Source: Kosakonia oryzae
GTDB taxonomy: Bacteria; Pseudomonadota; Gammaproteobacteria; Enterobacterales; Enterobacteriaceae
Assembly: GCF_001658025.2 (NCBI RefSeq)
Contig: NZ_CP014007.2
Span: forward strand, 3,038,001 to 3,102,000
Direction: 5' to 3'
DNA: 64,000 bases
The notes under the pieces were generated by a model. It searched no databases. It was not told where the DNA came from and saw only the letters and a list, made by a program, of their open reading frames with translations. This document shows positions 46,486 to 54,080 of this stretch, piece after piece. Position 1 is the first letter of the stretch, and every line of letters starts with the position of its first letter. A program made the translations under genes and the position numbers.

Positions 46486-46809
46486 ATGACAAGATATGAC
46501 ACTGCAGATATTTATGAAGCACTAGAAAAACTGGGACTAACGCCTTTACGGTTACGTGATGGTATACACGTAATTGATTCACAAGATCGCATCGTAGCTC
46601 ATTATTCTTGCCCTATAGGGCAGCCAACATTCTGGGAAATTTGGCCTACACCGACATATCCTTTAACTAAAGATAAACTTAAAAATGCTTATCCCCTTCT
46701 GGAGGAAGCGCTCTTCCAATTTGCCACGGTTGAAGTTAGCACAGCAAACAAACAAAAAGCCCTTAATGACATGCTACATAGGTTGGACAGTACTAAAGAA
46801 AACGAGTAG
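46486..46809 (+). CDS. Accessory protein of unknown function (moron)
   Basis: 107 residues from ATG 46486 behind GAGGACCT. Small soluble protein with a DTADIYEALEKLGLTPLRL helix and an aromatic middle (PTFWEIWPTPTYP). Family not recognised. With the preceding gene it forms a plus-strand island between terS and Rz, 134 bp apart; the last base of the pair is 26 bp from the Rz stop. Confidence 0.6.
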   Translation: MTRYDTADIYEALEKLGLTPLRLRDGIHVIDSQDRIVAHYSCPIGQPTFWEIWPTPTYPLTKDKLKNAYPLLEEALFQFATVEVSTANKQKALNDMLHRLDSTKENE

Positions 46810-46835
46810 TAAATCCAGCAAATTTTCATAGTTCG

Positions 46836-47312
46836 CTACTTGAGGCACTGTGTGATGATGTACTCTTGCAGTGCTTTCAGTGCTGTCTGGTCATGGATAA
46901 GTCCTGCCCTGATACCGAGAATGTTTCGTCCAGCAACGTCAGAGAGTTCGACGGTGCCATCATGGCCCACGCTGGAGGTGCTGGCGGTTTCAGTTGAGGC
47001 TGACACTGGACATTTGCCTTTGACGAGCACCCGACCACCATTATCAAGCTTACGCTGCAGAGCATCATTTTTAGCTTTTGCATCAGCTATTTCCTTCGTA
47101 TATTTGGCATCCAGTGCAGCCACATCGCGCTGGCGCACCTGCATGTCGGTGATAGTGTCTTTCGCGAGCTTCAGCTCGCCAGTGGCTTTATCACGCTGCG
47201 CTTTGTAGGCGATCGCATTGTCACGGTAGTGATTAGCGAAAAAGGAGAGTATGGCCACCAGCGCTATTACCGACAATTGAAGCCAGTAGCGCTTTAACAG
47301 CGCCTTAATCAC
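46836..47312 (-). CDS. Rz: Rz, inner-membrane spanin subunit
   Basis: 158 residues: an N-terminal membrane anchor (about 10-27, [19 protein letters not shown]) and a periplasmic coiled coil (35-90). With Rz1 it spans the periplasm and fuses the membranes in the last step of lysis. It overlaps the endolysin stop by 4 bp, as in the lambda-type S-R-Rz cassettes. Confidence 0.85.
   Translation of the reverse strand: MIKALLKRYWLQLSVIALVAILSFFANHYRDNAIAYKAQRDKATGELKLAKDTITDMQVRQRDVAALDAKYTKEIADAKAKNDALQRKLDNGGRVLVKGKCPVSASTETASTSSVGHDGTVELSDVAGRNILGIRAGLIHDQTALKALQEYIITQCLK
46877..47083 (-). CDS. Rz1: Rz1, outer-membrane lipoprotein spanin nested in Rz
   Basis: 68 residues in another frame wholly within Rz. 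It has a signal peptide ending in VVGC (lipobox, Cys19) and a proline-rich mature part ([10 protein letters not shown]), the two marks of Rz1. The nested arrangement is that of lambda. Confidence 0.8.
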   Translation of the reverse strand: MQKLKMMLCSVSLIMVVGCSSKANVQCQPQLKPPAPPAWAMMAPSNSLTLLDETFSVSGQDLSMTRQH

Positions 47313-47749
47313 GACATGAACAGAGCGAACTCTGCCTCGCGGCGACGCGTCAGCCCGGCAAGCTCCTTACTACCAGCCTTATTCCAGCGCGGGAACTCGT
47401 CGGCAGCGCCACGGTAATCACCGGCGTTAAGTTTTCTCAGCAGCGTGGAGGTGGAAAGCGCGCGCGTTCCGAGGTTGTAGGCAAACGATACCAGCGCATC
47501 AAACTGCCCCTGCGTCAGCTTCACCTTAACCAGTTTCGACACATCATTTTCGTAGCTTACCAGGCCAGTTTTAAGCAGACGATCAGCGGTTTCCGGCTTG
47601 ATGACCATGCCCTTACCGATTGGCTTGCCGTCAACCGGCTGCGTCCAGCCATAGCCGATAGTCCATACGCCTACGCTATCCTGATAAGCATCAAGCCGCA
47701 GACCTTCAAACTGCTTAATTAACGCGATCCCTTTATTGCTGATTTGCAT
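47309..47749 (-). CDS. Endolysin, GH24 lysozyme
   Basis: 146 residues from ATG 47749, chosen because AGGAG lies 6 nt upstream; the ATG just before is at 3 nt. Contains the T4/P22-type catalytic pattern E-8x-D-5x-T ([21 protein letters not shown]). It degrades peptidoglycan after the holin opens the membrane. No SAR signal is visible. Overlaps the holin stop. Confidence 0.9.
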   Translation of the reverse strand: MQISNKGIALIKQFEGLRLDAYQDSVGVWTIGYGWTQPVDGKPIGKGMVIKPETADRLLKTGLVSYENDVSKLVKVKLTQGQFDALVSFAYNLGTRALSTSTLLRKLNAGDYRGAADEFPRWNKAGSKELAGLTRRREAEFALFMS

Positions 47750-48056
47750 CATCCACTCCTGCTTTTCTGGCGGCAAAGCGTTTGATAAAGCCACCGATAA
47801 AATCCGTACCTACGTAACCAATAAACACACTGGCGATATACGACAGGTTTTTAGCCAGGCCGAAGAAATCCAGCAGGTCACGGGCAAACCAGGCGATCAT
47901 CGCGCACATGGTGGCATCAATAAGCGTTTTCATGATCGGGCCGCCGTTATAGCGCCCCCGGAGATACGCCATTGCAAACGCCAGCATTGCACCAATACCC
48001 TGCTCTTTTGCAGCCAGCAGAGCAGCAATGAAATCTTGTTTGTAAGGCATTTTCAT
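47733..48056 (-). CDS. Holin, lambda family
   Basis: 107 residues with membrane segments at about 18-33, 46-62 and 72-93 and a charged C-terminal tail ([16 protein letters not shown]). Sequence and place match the phage holins of the lambda/HP1 type in Enterobacteriaceae. Two start Met codons (residues 1 and 3) could give holin and antiholin forms, as in lambda S; this is inference. Confidence 0.82.
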   Translation of the reverse strand: MKMPYKQDFIAALLAAKEQGIGAMLAFAMAYLRGRYNGGPIMKTLIDATMCAMIAWFARDLLDFFGLAKNLSYIASVFIGYVGTDFIGGFIKRFAARKAGVDDANQQ

Positions 48057-48104
48057 AGTCTCTCACCTCGCTGTTTGCGGAGGCTGTGTGATTGGAAACA
48101 GGAT

Positions 48105-48133
48105 AAAAAAAGGCCTGCTCGGATGAACAGGCC
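48105..48133 (-). terminator. tR'-like late terminator
   Basis: On the minus strand, GGCCTG-TTCATCCGAG-CAGGCC is followed by seven T. It lies 48 bp before the holin start, as tR' does in lambda. Confidence 0.82.
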
Positions 48134-48281
48134 AGAAAAGCAATAATAAATTTACAGGATGTGGTGCCGGGTGCCTCCCGGTGAGTCTTTGGCCAGCCAC
48201 CATGACCCGCGCAGGGTATGCTTCAGTCGTGAAACACGAAGATTGCTGTTTACGCCCCTCCGCACAGGGGGATTCACCACA
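48134..48281 (-). ncRNA. Late leader RNA (6S-like) from pR' to tR'
   Basis: The transcript from the promoter at 48287-48316 would run about 175 nt to tR' in the absence of antitermination, like lambda 6S RNA. It is structured: CCCCT/AGGGG (about 48255-48272) and CCGGG/CCCGG (about 48167-48181) stems are clear. No ORF is needed to explain it. Confidence 0.55.
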
Positions 48282-48286
48282 TCAAT

Positions 48287-48316
48287 AATGTAAAATTAGC
48301 CGTACCACTTCGTCAA
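48287..48316 (-). promoter_or_regulatory. Probable late promoter pR'
   Basis: On the minus strand, -35 TTGACG (48316-48311) and -10 TTACAT (17-bp spacing) or TACATT (18 bp). It is followed by a structured leader and a terminator before the lysis genes, the standard Q-controlled layout. Confidence 0.6.
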
Positions 48317-48332
48317 CGGACAACACTTTGTC

Positions 48333-48359
48333 AAAGGTCATCAGAGAGAGATGACCTTT
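48333..48359 (-). terminator. Hairpin after the methyltransferase gene
   Basis: Perfect 10-bp inverted repeat AAAGGTCATC/GATGACCTTT with a 7-nt loop. It lies 43 bp after the methyltransferase stop; the T-tract is weak (TTT). Probably ends that transcript just before pR'. Confidence 0.55.
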
Positions 48360-48401
48360 TGCACAGTGTTATTTTTTTGTCTTACGGGGCCAGTACCGAC
48401 A

Positions 48402-49463
48402 TTATTCAGCGTCCCTGCTCGCCTGTGCTGATACTTCCGAAACAGTCTGGTTGAACCGGTCTGTTTCAAGTTCAACGCCGATTGCGCTACGCCCCAGCGC
48501 TAATGCTTCTTTAATCATTGAGCCAGAACCCATGAAAAAATCAGCAACGAGATCGCCAGGCCTGCTGCTGGCGTTGATAATGTCCCTCAGCATGTTCGCC
48601 GGTTTTTCGCACGGGTGTTTGCCCGGGTAGAACTGTACCGGCTTATACGTCCAGACATCGGTATACGGAACCGCGGCGGTGACAGCAAAGTGCCGCCGGA
48701 GCGATTTGTATTCATCCAGTAGTTCGCAGTATTTCCGGTTAAGTGAATGGTACGTGACCACCAGCTGATGATGAGATTTATCCAGCTCGCTCCGCTGATG
48801 TTTCTCTGTCGCTATTCGGGTGAATAACGCCTGTAACTTTTGGTAATCAACCTCGCCCGGCAGTTGCCACTGGCTGGCGCCGAACCAGTGCGAGACCATG
48901 TTTTTCTTACCCGTGGCGGCGGCAATTTCTTTCGATGTCACGCCGAGCGAAGCGCGGGCATTCTGAAAATACTCAATCAGGGGAGCCATCAGGCTTTGCT
49001 TCAATTCCGTACCCTTCCGCTCGTAGCCATCGTCTTTCGGTCTGTACGGCCCAAGATAATGCTCGGCGAAAAGAACGCGCTCGGTCGCCGGGAAGTAAGC
49101 CCGCAGGCTTTCTTTATTACAGCCGTTCCACCGACCAGAGGGCTTTGCCCAGATGATGTGATTCAGCACACTGAAACGGCGGCGCATCATCAACTCGATA
49201 TCTGCCGCAAGCCGATGACTACAAAACAGGTAGATGCTGCCCGAGGGTTTGAGGACTCGCCAGAACTGCGCCAGGCAGCCGTCGAGCCACTTTAAGTAAT
49301 CCTCGTCCCCTTTCCACTGATTATCCCAGCCGTTCGGCTTTACCCTGAAGTAAGGCGGATCGGTAACAATCAGGTCAATGGAATTATCAGGAAGGGATTG
49401 TATGTATTGCAGGCAATCAGCATTGATTAACTCAATACTGGATATTTTTACAGTATTTTTCAT
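48402..49463 (-). CDS. Phage DNA N4/N6 methyltransferase with inserted HTH-like segment
   Basis: 353 residues. Catalytic motif IV DPPY is at 35-38, and the AdoMet-binding motif I DFFMGSGS at 308-315 comes after it, i.e. the beta-class order. HPCEKP (283-288) is the usual lead to motif I. An insert at about 160-215 (ARASLGVTSKEIAAATGKKN) looks like a helix-turn-helix and may add sequence recognition. It may protect phage DNA from host restriction or alter gene control. Confidence 0.85.
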   Translation of the reverse strand: MKNTVKISSIELINADCLQYIQSLPDNSIDLIVTDPPYFRVKPNGWDNQWKGDEDYLKWLDGCLAQFWRVLKPSGSIYLFCSHRLAADIELMMRRRFSVLNHIIWAKPSGRWNGCNKESLRAYFPATERVLFAEHYLGPYRPKDDGYERKGTELKQSLMAPLIEYFQNARASLGVTSKEIAAATGKKNMVSHWFGASQWQLPGEVDYQKLQALFTRIATEKHQRSELDKSHHQLVVTYHSLNRKYCELLDEYKSLRRHFAVTAAVPYTDVWTYKPVQFYPGKHPCEKPANMLRDIINASSRPGDLVADFFMGSGSMIKEALALGRSAIGVELETDRFNQTVSEVSAQASRDAE

Positions 49464-49546
49464 AGATCAGTAAGCGGGACTCTGGTAGGCTCACTATGCT
49501 TTTGCGCTAAAGCAGTGGGCCCTGGTTCGCTTGTGATCTCAGACAT
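49460..49546 (-). CDS. 28-codon ORF coupled to the methyltransferase
   Basis: MSEITSEPGPTALAQK and 12 more residues; its TGA overlaps the methyltransferase ATG (ATGA). No clear ribosome-binding site is seen, so it may be a leader peptide or chance. Confidence 0.3.
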   Translation of the reverse strand: MSEITSEPGPTALAQKHSEPTRVPLTDL

Positions 49547-49612
49547 GAGCGAATGGCTGGCAGGGTGCTACAACACCCACCAGCCGCCCATTTTCACAGC
49601 AGGAAACCCCCA

Positions 49613-49804
49613 TCACTGGAGGCGTTTATAACATCCGAATTGATAATGCGATAACCCCGCCATAACCAACTGAGTCAGTATCAACTGGCAGCGTTCGTGT
49701 GAAATATGCACCGCTTCTGCTACTTCCCCGGCAGTGGCAGGAGATAACGTCAGCGCGCTTAAAACAGCCCTTGCTGTTTCTGTCATATCTTGCTGTTTTA
49801 GCAT
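49613..49804 (-). CDS. Small winged-helix-like phage protein
   Basis: 63 residues. The pattern TARAVLSALTLSPATAGEVAEAVHIS then RCQLILTQLVMAGL (two pieces) is that of a compact winged helix. Preceded by AAAGGG. Function unknown; probably a DNA-binding regulator in the late-early region. Confidence 0.55.
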   Translation of the reverse strand: MLKQQDMTETARAVLSALTLSPATAGEVAEAVHISHERCQLILTQLVMAGLSHYQFGCYKRLQ

Positions 49805-49883
49805 GTCTTTTTACCCTTTCTGATGACGTGACACACAGATAACTCTGGTTCGATGCGCCAGCAAGAAGTAAATATGCCAGACA

Positions 49884-49910
49884 TAAAAAAACCCCGCCGA
49901 TGCGAGGTTT
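49884..49910 (-). terminator. Intrinsic terminator after the Q-like gene
   Basis: On the minus strand, ACCTCGC-ATCG-GCGGGGT (one G-T pair) is followed by seven T. Lies 64 bp after the Q-like stop. Confidence 0.75.
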
Positions 49911-49973
49911 TATAATCTGGTCGACAATCAAAGCTATGACGACGATATCAGATTTACACGAAATATAGCCATT

Positions 49974-50660
49974 TTAATCTACTTTTGCAACACCATGCTG
50001 ATAATTGGTCGCCATTTGTTTCGATCGTGTTTTCGATATACTCAAAAGAGACATCTGATCGAGACGCAGAAAGATAGTGCGCATGGCGAGCCAGTGAGCA
50101 GTAAAAGTTTTCGACCAGTTTTTATCTTCAACCCCTAGCAGCAGCGCCAGGTCTTTATATTGATAAACTGCGCTCCCAGCTAACTCGGATTTAACGTCCT
50201 GCGCTGCCAGCCAGATTAATGCCCGGAGTCGCCCCAGCGTTTTCCCGGCGATCTTCTTGCCGTCGAGCTGCATCGTAAACTCAGTCCACGCCCAGCGAGT
50301 TATTTCGACCTGGTATTCGAATCGGATATTTTCGCCGTAGTTCCATAGTAGCCACGCTTTCTGATGTTCTTCAACGGACAGCACAGCGCGGCGCCACGAC
50401 GCAGTCGCAAATTCCACCGGCTTCATCAGAGCAATTGATGACCCTTTCGCCAGTGACTGACGTCCCTTAATTGGTGGGTTGAGCAGCGTTATCCATTTCT
50501 CCGTTTCTTCATCGTAAATTCTTGGCTTCTTCCTGCGGTAAGTATTCGTGTCAAATTGCGCATTCTCAAGCCAGGCCAGTAACTGGCCTTTTGTCGCCCC
50601 GCTCAGATCAGCCATTGCGGTTATCAGTTGCTGTCGGATATATGAGAGATTTGCAGTCAT
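49974..50660 (-). CDS. Q-like late antitermination protein
   Basis: 228 residues. The C-terminal part (YQYKDLALLLGVEDKNWSKTF, HWLAMRTIFLRLD, LLSISKTRSKQMATN) resembles the antitermination Q proteins annotated in enterobacterial prophages. Basic overall. Position fits: last gene of the ninR-like run, upstream of pR' and the lysis cassette. If correct, it loads on RNA polymerase at pR' and lets it pass tR' and the terminators within the structural operon. Confidence 0.62.
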   Translation of the reverse strand: MTANLSYIRQQLITAMADLSGATKGQLLAWLENAQFDTNTYRRKKPRIYDEETEKWITLLNPPIKGRQSLAKGSSIALMKPVEFATASWRRAVLSVEEHQKAWLLWNYGENIRFEYQVEITRWAWTEFTMQLDGKKIAGKTLGRLRALIWLAAQDVKSELAGSAVYQYKDLALLLGVEDKNWSKTFTAHWLAMRTIFLRLDQMSLLSISKTRSKQMATNYQHGVAKVD

Positions 50661-50767
50661 GCGGCGGCTCCTGTTTTCTGCTGTGTGCGGGAATGGTGTT
50701 GGCGCGCCGGTGCAAGCGCGCGGAGGATGGATTCTTTTTCGTAGCTGTGTTTTTCGGCGGCTGTCAT
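50657..50767 (-). CDS. 36-residue ORF between DUF1364 and Q-like genes
   Basis: Starts MTAAEKHSYEKESILRALAP. Its ATG overlaps the DUF1364 stop (ATGA) and its TGA overlaps the Q-like ATG (ATGA), so it exactly bridges the gap with coupled junctions at both ends. This is good evidence that it is translated. Function unknown. Confidence 0.6.
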   Translation of the reverse strand: MTAAEKHSYEKESILRALAPARQHHSRTQQKTGAAA

Positions 50768-51057
50768 GCTTTCACCAGCCCCTCTTTCTTCCAGATGGCA
50801 AGCGTGCGCATTACGCCTTCAGCGTGCATAAGGCGCAACTCGTCGCGGCTGTATTCGGTTTTTACGCGCCCGTCGATGACATCATGGCAGCAGCTACAGG
50901 CGATCGCCGCCTGTGTATCATCCGGTTTAATGCCCGTGCCGCAGGTTCCCGCCAGGCGGTAATGCGCCAGCACGCTGGTTTCAGGGTTGCCGTTGCATAT
51001 CCCTGGAATTCGGACGGTACATTCGCGGCCGCGCGCCGCTTTGCGTAAATCAGCCAA
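50764..51057 (-). CDS. DUF1364 (YbcO-like) HNH-type nuclease
   Basis: 97 residues. The pattern GRECTVRIPGICNGNPETSVLAH then IACSCCHDVIDGR (two pieces) with paired Cys/His is that of DUF1364, the YbcO family from the DLP12 ninR-like region. Probably a small nuclease in recombination, in the position of nin genes. Confidence 0.8.
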   Translation of the reverse strand: MADLRKAARGRECTVRIPGICNGNPETSVLAHYRLAGTCGTGIKPDDTQAAIACSCCHDVIDGRVKTEYSRDELRLMHAEGVMRTLAIWKKEGLVKA

Positions 51058-51247
51058 GGCGACCTCCCCACGGGCGACCGCGTTTACCGTTTCGTTGTTC
51101 GGGAAGCCTGGCGCTGACAGTCCAGGTGATGAAATCAGGATTCAGGCTGCGCTCAACTTCAACGCCGCGGCGCCGGTATTGTTCCACCAGTTCGTCGGCC
51201 TGTTGCGTGGTGCATTCGGTGTGCTGGAACCAGCTCTTTCTGTTCAT
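51050..51247 (-). CDS. Small ninR-region protein, unknown
   Basis: 65 residues from ATG 51247 (MNRKSWFQHTECTTQQADEL); a GTG two codons upstream is also in frame. Its stop overlaps the DUF1364 start and its start is next to the DUF1367 stop. Basic C-terminus. Function unknown. Confidence 0.6.
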   Translation of the reverse strand: MNRKSWFQHTECTTQQADELVEQYRRRGVEVERSLNPDFITWTVSARLPEQRNGKRGRPWGGRLG

Positions 51248-51249
51248 GA

Positions 51250-51843
51250 TCACGCGAAGCTCATCAGTTGAGACGCAGCGTTTTCTGCCTCTTGCTGCGA
51301 GCTAAATGAACTGGACAATATCCATCGCCAGAGGACATCAAGCGCGGCTTTGTAGAGCTGCTGGAATTCGGTTTCGTCCATGTTGCCAAAAGCAATACTG
51401 CGGGGATGTTTGCGAAGAGTGCCGTCCGGCAGCTCGATGGCGTCATAATGCCCTGCTTCTACAGTCACCCACGCGCGGTACGCATCGAAGGATTTGCAGA
51501 GGCTAATCCCGTTGGTGATGCGGCGATTGGCAACCTGCTCCAGATACTGCTCAGCAGCATCCAACAGTGCGGACTCGTTGCCGCCGAACGATGCGAGGAA
51601 TTTTGCATACCCGGTCACCAGTCGCCGCTCGTTGGACGAGATAGCGCCGCCGGTTGGCTCCCAGTATTCAAAACCGAGATTGAGCAAAGCGAAGAATCGG
51701 CGGTGAAATGCCGGATTGCGTACCAGCTTGACGTCGGCTGACAGCACCGCACCGAGCTTACATTTTGAATACAGAAAATCGCTGGTCTCCGGCGTCGCCG
51801 GGATCAGGATTCCTGAATGATTGATAAGTTGTAGCTGCGCCAT
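51250..51843 (-). CDS. DUF1367-family phage protein
   Basis: 197 residues starting MAQLQLINHSGILIPATPET, characteristic of DUF1367, found in ninR-like regions of enterobacterial prophages. Likely linked to recombination or replication; role not established. A truncated second copy of its 5' part lies at 52455-52616. Confidence 0.78.
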   Translation of the reverse strand: MAQLQLINHSGILIPATPETSDFLYSKCKLGAVLSADVKLVRNPAFHRRFFALLNLGFEYWEPTGGAISSNERRLVTGYAKFLASFGGNESALLDAAEQYLEQVANRRITNGISLCKSFDAYRAWVTVEAGHYDAIELPDGTLRKHPRSIAFGNMDETEFQQLYKAALDVLWRWILSSSFSSQQEAENAASQLMSFA

Positions 51844-51932
51844 AATGTCCCCATCAGGCGCATAAGGTTGTCAGTTGTTCAGGCTGACGAAGATATTTTA
51901 GACAGTTGCTTCCAAGAAATCAAATGACTGAA

Positions 51933-52196
51933 TTATCCATATGGATGGGTCGAGAATAAAAACTCTTCAGAGTTATCAATAGATTTATATAATTCCAAAA
52001 AAGTATCATCTTCCCTAATAAATGTAACAACCTGCCCCATTTTCATTGGTGAAAAAAATATAAATGAATCTGTTTCCACTTTTATCCTTGCATCTTTACA
52101 AACCACATCTCCATTTTTTTCATGCCTTATAGTAGATGTTATCTCAGCATAAAATTCCTTATCCGGTGCACCAATAATTCTTAACTTTTCGCTCAT
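51933..52196 (-). CDS. Small AT-rich protein between the repeats
   Basis: 87 residues from ATG 52196 behind GGAGGTTAAT, a near-ideal ribosome-binding site. Starts MSEKLRIIGAPDKEFYAEIT; beta-rich, no known family. It differs in base composition from its neighbours and lies between the two DUF1367 copies, so it probably entered with the event that made the duplication. Confidence 0.6.
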   Translation of the reverse strand: MSEKLRIIGAPDKEFYAEITSTIRHEKNGDVVCKDARIKVETDSFIFFSPMKMGQVVTFIREDDTFLELYKSIDNSEEFLFSTHPYG

Positions 52197-52244
52197 ATTA
52201 ACCTCCTTCTTTTTATGATTATCATTAAAATATGCCTGCAATCT

Positions 52245-52382
52245 TTAAACTGCAATTTCTTTATGAATGCAAATTTCAGGCAAATTGGCCCTCACCAGTG
52301 CCTCAGCGAAAGGCGGCGGAACGGCGTTACCGCAGCGCGCCACCTGCTTATCCTTCGCGTACTTCGGGGCAGTATAGTCTGG
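52245..52382 (-). pseudogene. C-terminal stub of a cytosine-5 DNA methyltransferase
   Basis: 45 codons reading DYTAPKYAKDKQVAR then CGNAVPPPFAEALVRANL. GNAVPPPxAxAL is motif X of Dcm-type methyltransferases. A TGA in frame lies just upstream, and no other motif remains. A decayed modification gene. Confidence 0.7.
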
Positions 52383-52454
52383 TCAGTGAGTACCACTCGG
52401 GCACCTTGGCGCATCAAGCATCACCGATTGGCTCCCAGGATTCGAATCCGAGGC

Positions 52455-52616
52455 TTACAGTGCGAAGAAAAGGCGGTGAAATGCCGGATTGCGTACAAGC
52501 TTTACGTCGGCAGAAAGCACCGCGCCGAGCTTACATTTTGAATGCAGAAAATCGCTGGTCTCCGGCGTTGTCGGGATCAGGATTCCTGAATGATTGATAA
52601 GTTGTAGCTGCGCCAT
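52455..52616 (-). pseudogene. Truncated duplicate of the DUF1367 gene
   Basis: 53 codons from ATG 52616 that match the DUF1367 N-terminus (MAQLQLINHSGILIPTTPET) with few changes, then a stop caused by a 1-bp deletion. Homology ends at about 52428. Confidence 0.8.
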
Positions 52617-52691
52617 AATGTCCCCATCAGGCGCATAAGGTGGTCAAACTAACCACTTGTAATTATGAACAGGTAACTGTGAGATATCAAA

Positions 52692-52874
52692 TCACTCAAT
52701 TAGCTTTACACTCGTAACCTGCCAATCGTAATCTCTGCTCAAAGGCATTTTTTGCTTAAGCTTCCTTTCAGCTAAAATGACTGCATCCTCCTCGCAACTT
52801 GCAACAATTTCAGTGTACGGAGTTGAATAAATGTTACCTTTTGACGCTTTGAAACTCACTCTCCACTTAGCCAT
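52692..52874 (-). CDS. Small phage protein, unknown
   Basis: 60 residues starting MAKWRVSFKASKGNIYSTPY behind AAAGGAG. A compact alpha/beta sequence with the SCEEDAVILAERKL helix. No family recognised. The stretch 52875-53117 beyond it shows nothing. Confidence 0.55.
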   Translation of the reverse strand: MAKWRVSFKASKGNIYSTPYTEIVASCEEDAVILAERKLKQKMPLSRDYDWQVTSVKLIE

Positions 52875-53117
52875 CTTTCAATACTCCTTTGATCTATTAC
52901 TTGTCTACAATCGTAGTATATGACCTTTCCGTCCGAAGTATTAGATATAACTGTCAATTAATAATACTGATTTGTATCCCAGCCCCCGAATATGATTTAG
53001 TCAAAGGATTGCTCAGTATTAAGAGCCAAGGATAGGAAAAGAGATGATGCGGCGATGAAATACTATAATGAGAATCAATTCAGGAAGCATTTTCATCACT
53101 AGCATAATCATATTCAT

Positions 53118-54071
53118 CTAATTTATTGGGAATAAATGAAAAACGATCCTAGGCAATCCAAATGAACTAAAAAAGAGCACAACCATAAACACTGCGTGTT
53201 TTATAAACGAGCTGCTCGTAAAAAATTCCCCACCTTTGCTAATTCCCGCCATAAAAACAAAAATAAAACTAATCAAGCAAGACCAAATAACCAACAGCAC
53301 CGATATGGATGTAGCTAGTGACATATCTCGAGAAAAGATATTTACAGAAATCGATATAAATGTAAAAAAAGAAGCAAATAGAGCGATGACAGCTAAAAGA
53401 GAATTTCGTGCAGTTATAAGTTCATTTTCAAAATCTTTAACTTTTTGTTCCAGCCTATCCTCTGCATTAGAAAGAGAGGTATCAAAACCCTTCATCTTGG
53501 ATGTTTGCTTTGCAAGAGAAAGCATAATTTTACTTATACTTTTTTGGCTACTTACAATCTTAGAGTTATGTTCGCTTATTTGTTCTTCAAAGGACGCAAC
53601 TCGCTTAAAGATCGATGACCAAAGTATACTGGCTTGTGGATTAGAGTTATTTTCCGATAAAGTTTCATTTGAAGATGATAACTTCCCTTGATAAAAAGAA
53701 TTGCCTGGAGAATAAGTCACAAGGTTAATTCTACCAGTATTGTTGACAGACCAATTTTTTGTATCATCTTTTTCAAACGAGCTGGATGGAGGTACAGAGA
53801 TAGGTATATTATCAAAAAGTGGATAGGTATAAGCTCCTGGATAATTTCCCAGCAACACTAGTGGGTCAAAAGCTATATTTCTTTCATTCGTAGGCGCCCC
53901 AGTATCAATTTTACTGCTGGTTACCCATGAAGCCCTTGATGTCATTGAGGATGTAGAGCTATCAGAAACAGGCCTAAAATCTATTGGCGACACATTAGCA
54001 TGATCATTTTTATCTGCGTTATTTTCTACATCTGTCTCCGCCGGATCTTTATTGTCTTTTTTCTGGTCCAT
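53118..54071 (-). CDS. Membrane protein with coiled coil, second gene of an accessory pair
   Basis: 317 residues. The first 145 are low-complexity polar (Ser/Asn/Asp-rich). A coiled coil spans about 150-222. Three membrane segments follow at about 224-246, 250-276 and 288-310. It starts 9 bp after the upstream gene and is AT-rich like it. This soluble-sensor plus membrane-effector layout is common in abortive-infection or exclusion systems (lambda RexA/RexB, for comparison), but no homology to a known system was recognised. Confidence 0.6.
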   Translation of the reverse strand: MDQKKDNKDPAETDVENNADKNDHANVSPIDFRPVSDSSTSSMTSRASWVTSSKIDTGAPTNERNIAFDPLVLLGNYPGAYTYPLFDNIPISVPPSSSFEKDDTKNWSVNNTGRINLVTYSPGNSFYQGKLSSSNETLSENNSNPQASILWSSIFKRVASFEEQISEHNSKIVSSQKSISKIMLSLAKQTSKMKGFDTSLSNAEDRLEQKVKDFENELITARNSLLAVIALFASFFTFISISVNIFSRDMSLATSISVLLVIWSCLISFIFVFMAGISKGGEFFTSSSFIKHAVFMVVLFFSSFGLPRIVFHLFPIN

Positions 54072-54080
54072 TTTAAAGTC

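Larger units (their letters stand above)
51654..52642. repeat. Direct repeat of about 215 bp flanking a small gene
   Basis: 51654-51868 (in and before the DUF1367 gene) and 52428-52642 are close copies, including the start codon and upstream CCCCATCAGGCGCATAAGG. One base is missing in the right copy. The segment between holds the 51933-52196 gene and a methyltransferase stub. Confidence 0.82.

Noticed and set aside
48057..48400. hok/sok-like type I toxin locus
   Set aside because: The region looks structured and repetitive, but no Hok-like peptide could be read. The promoter-leader-terminator layout before the holin is better explained as pR'-tR'.
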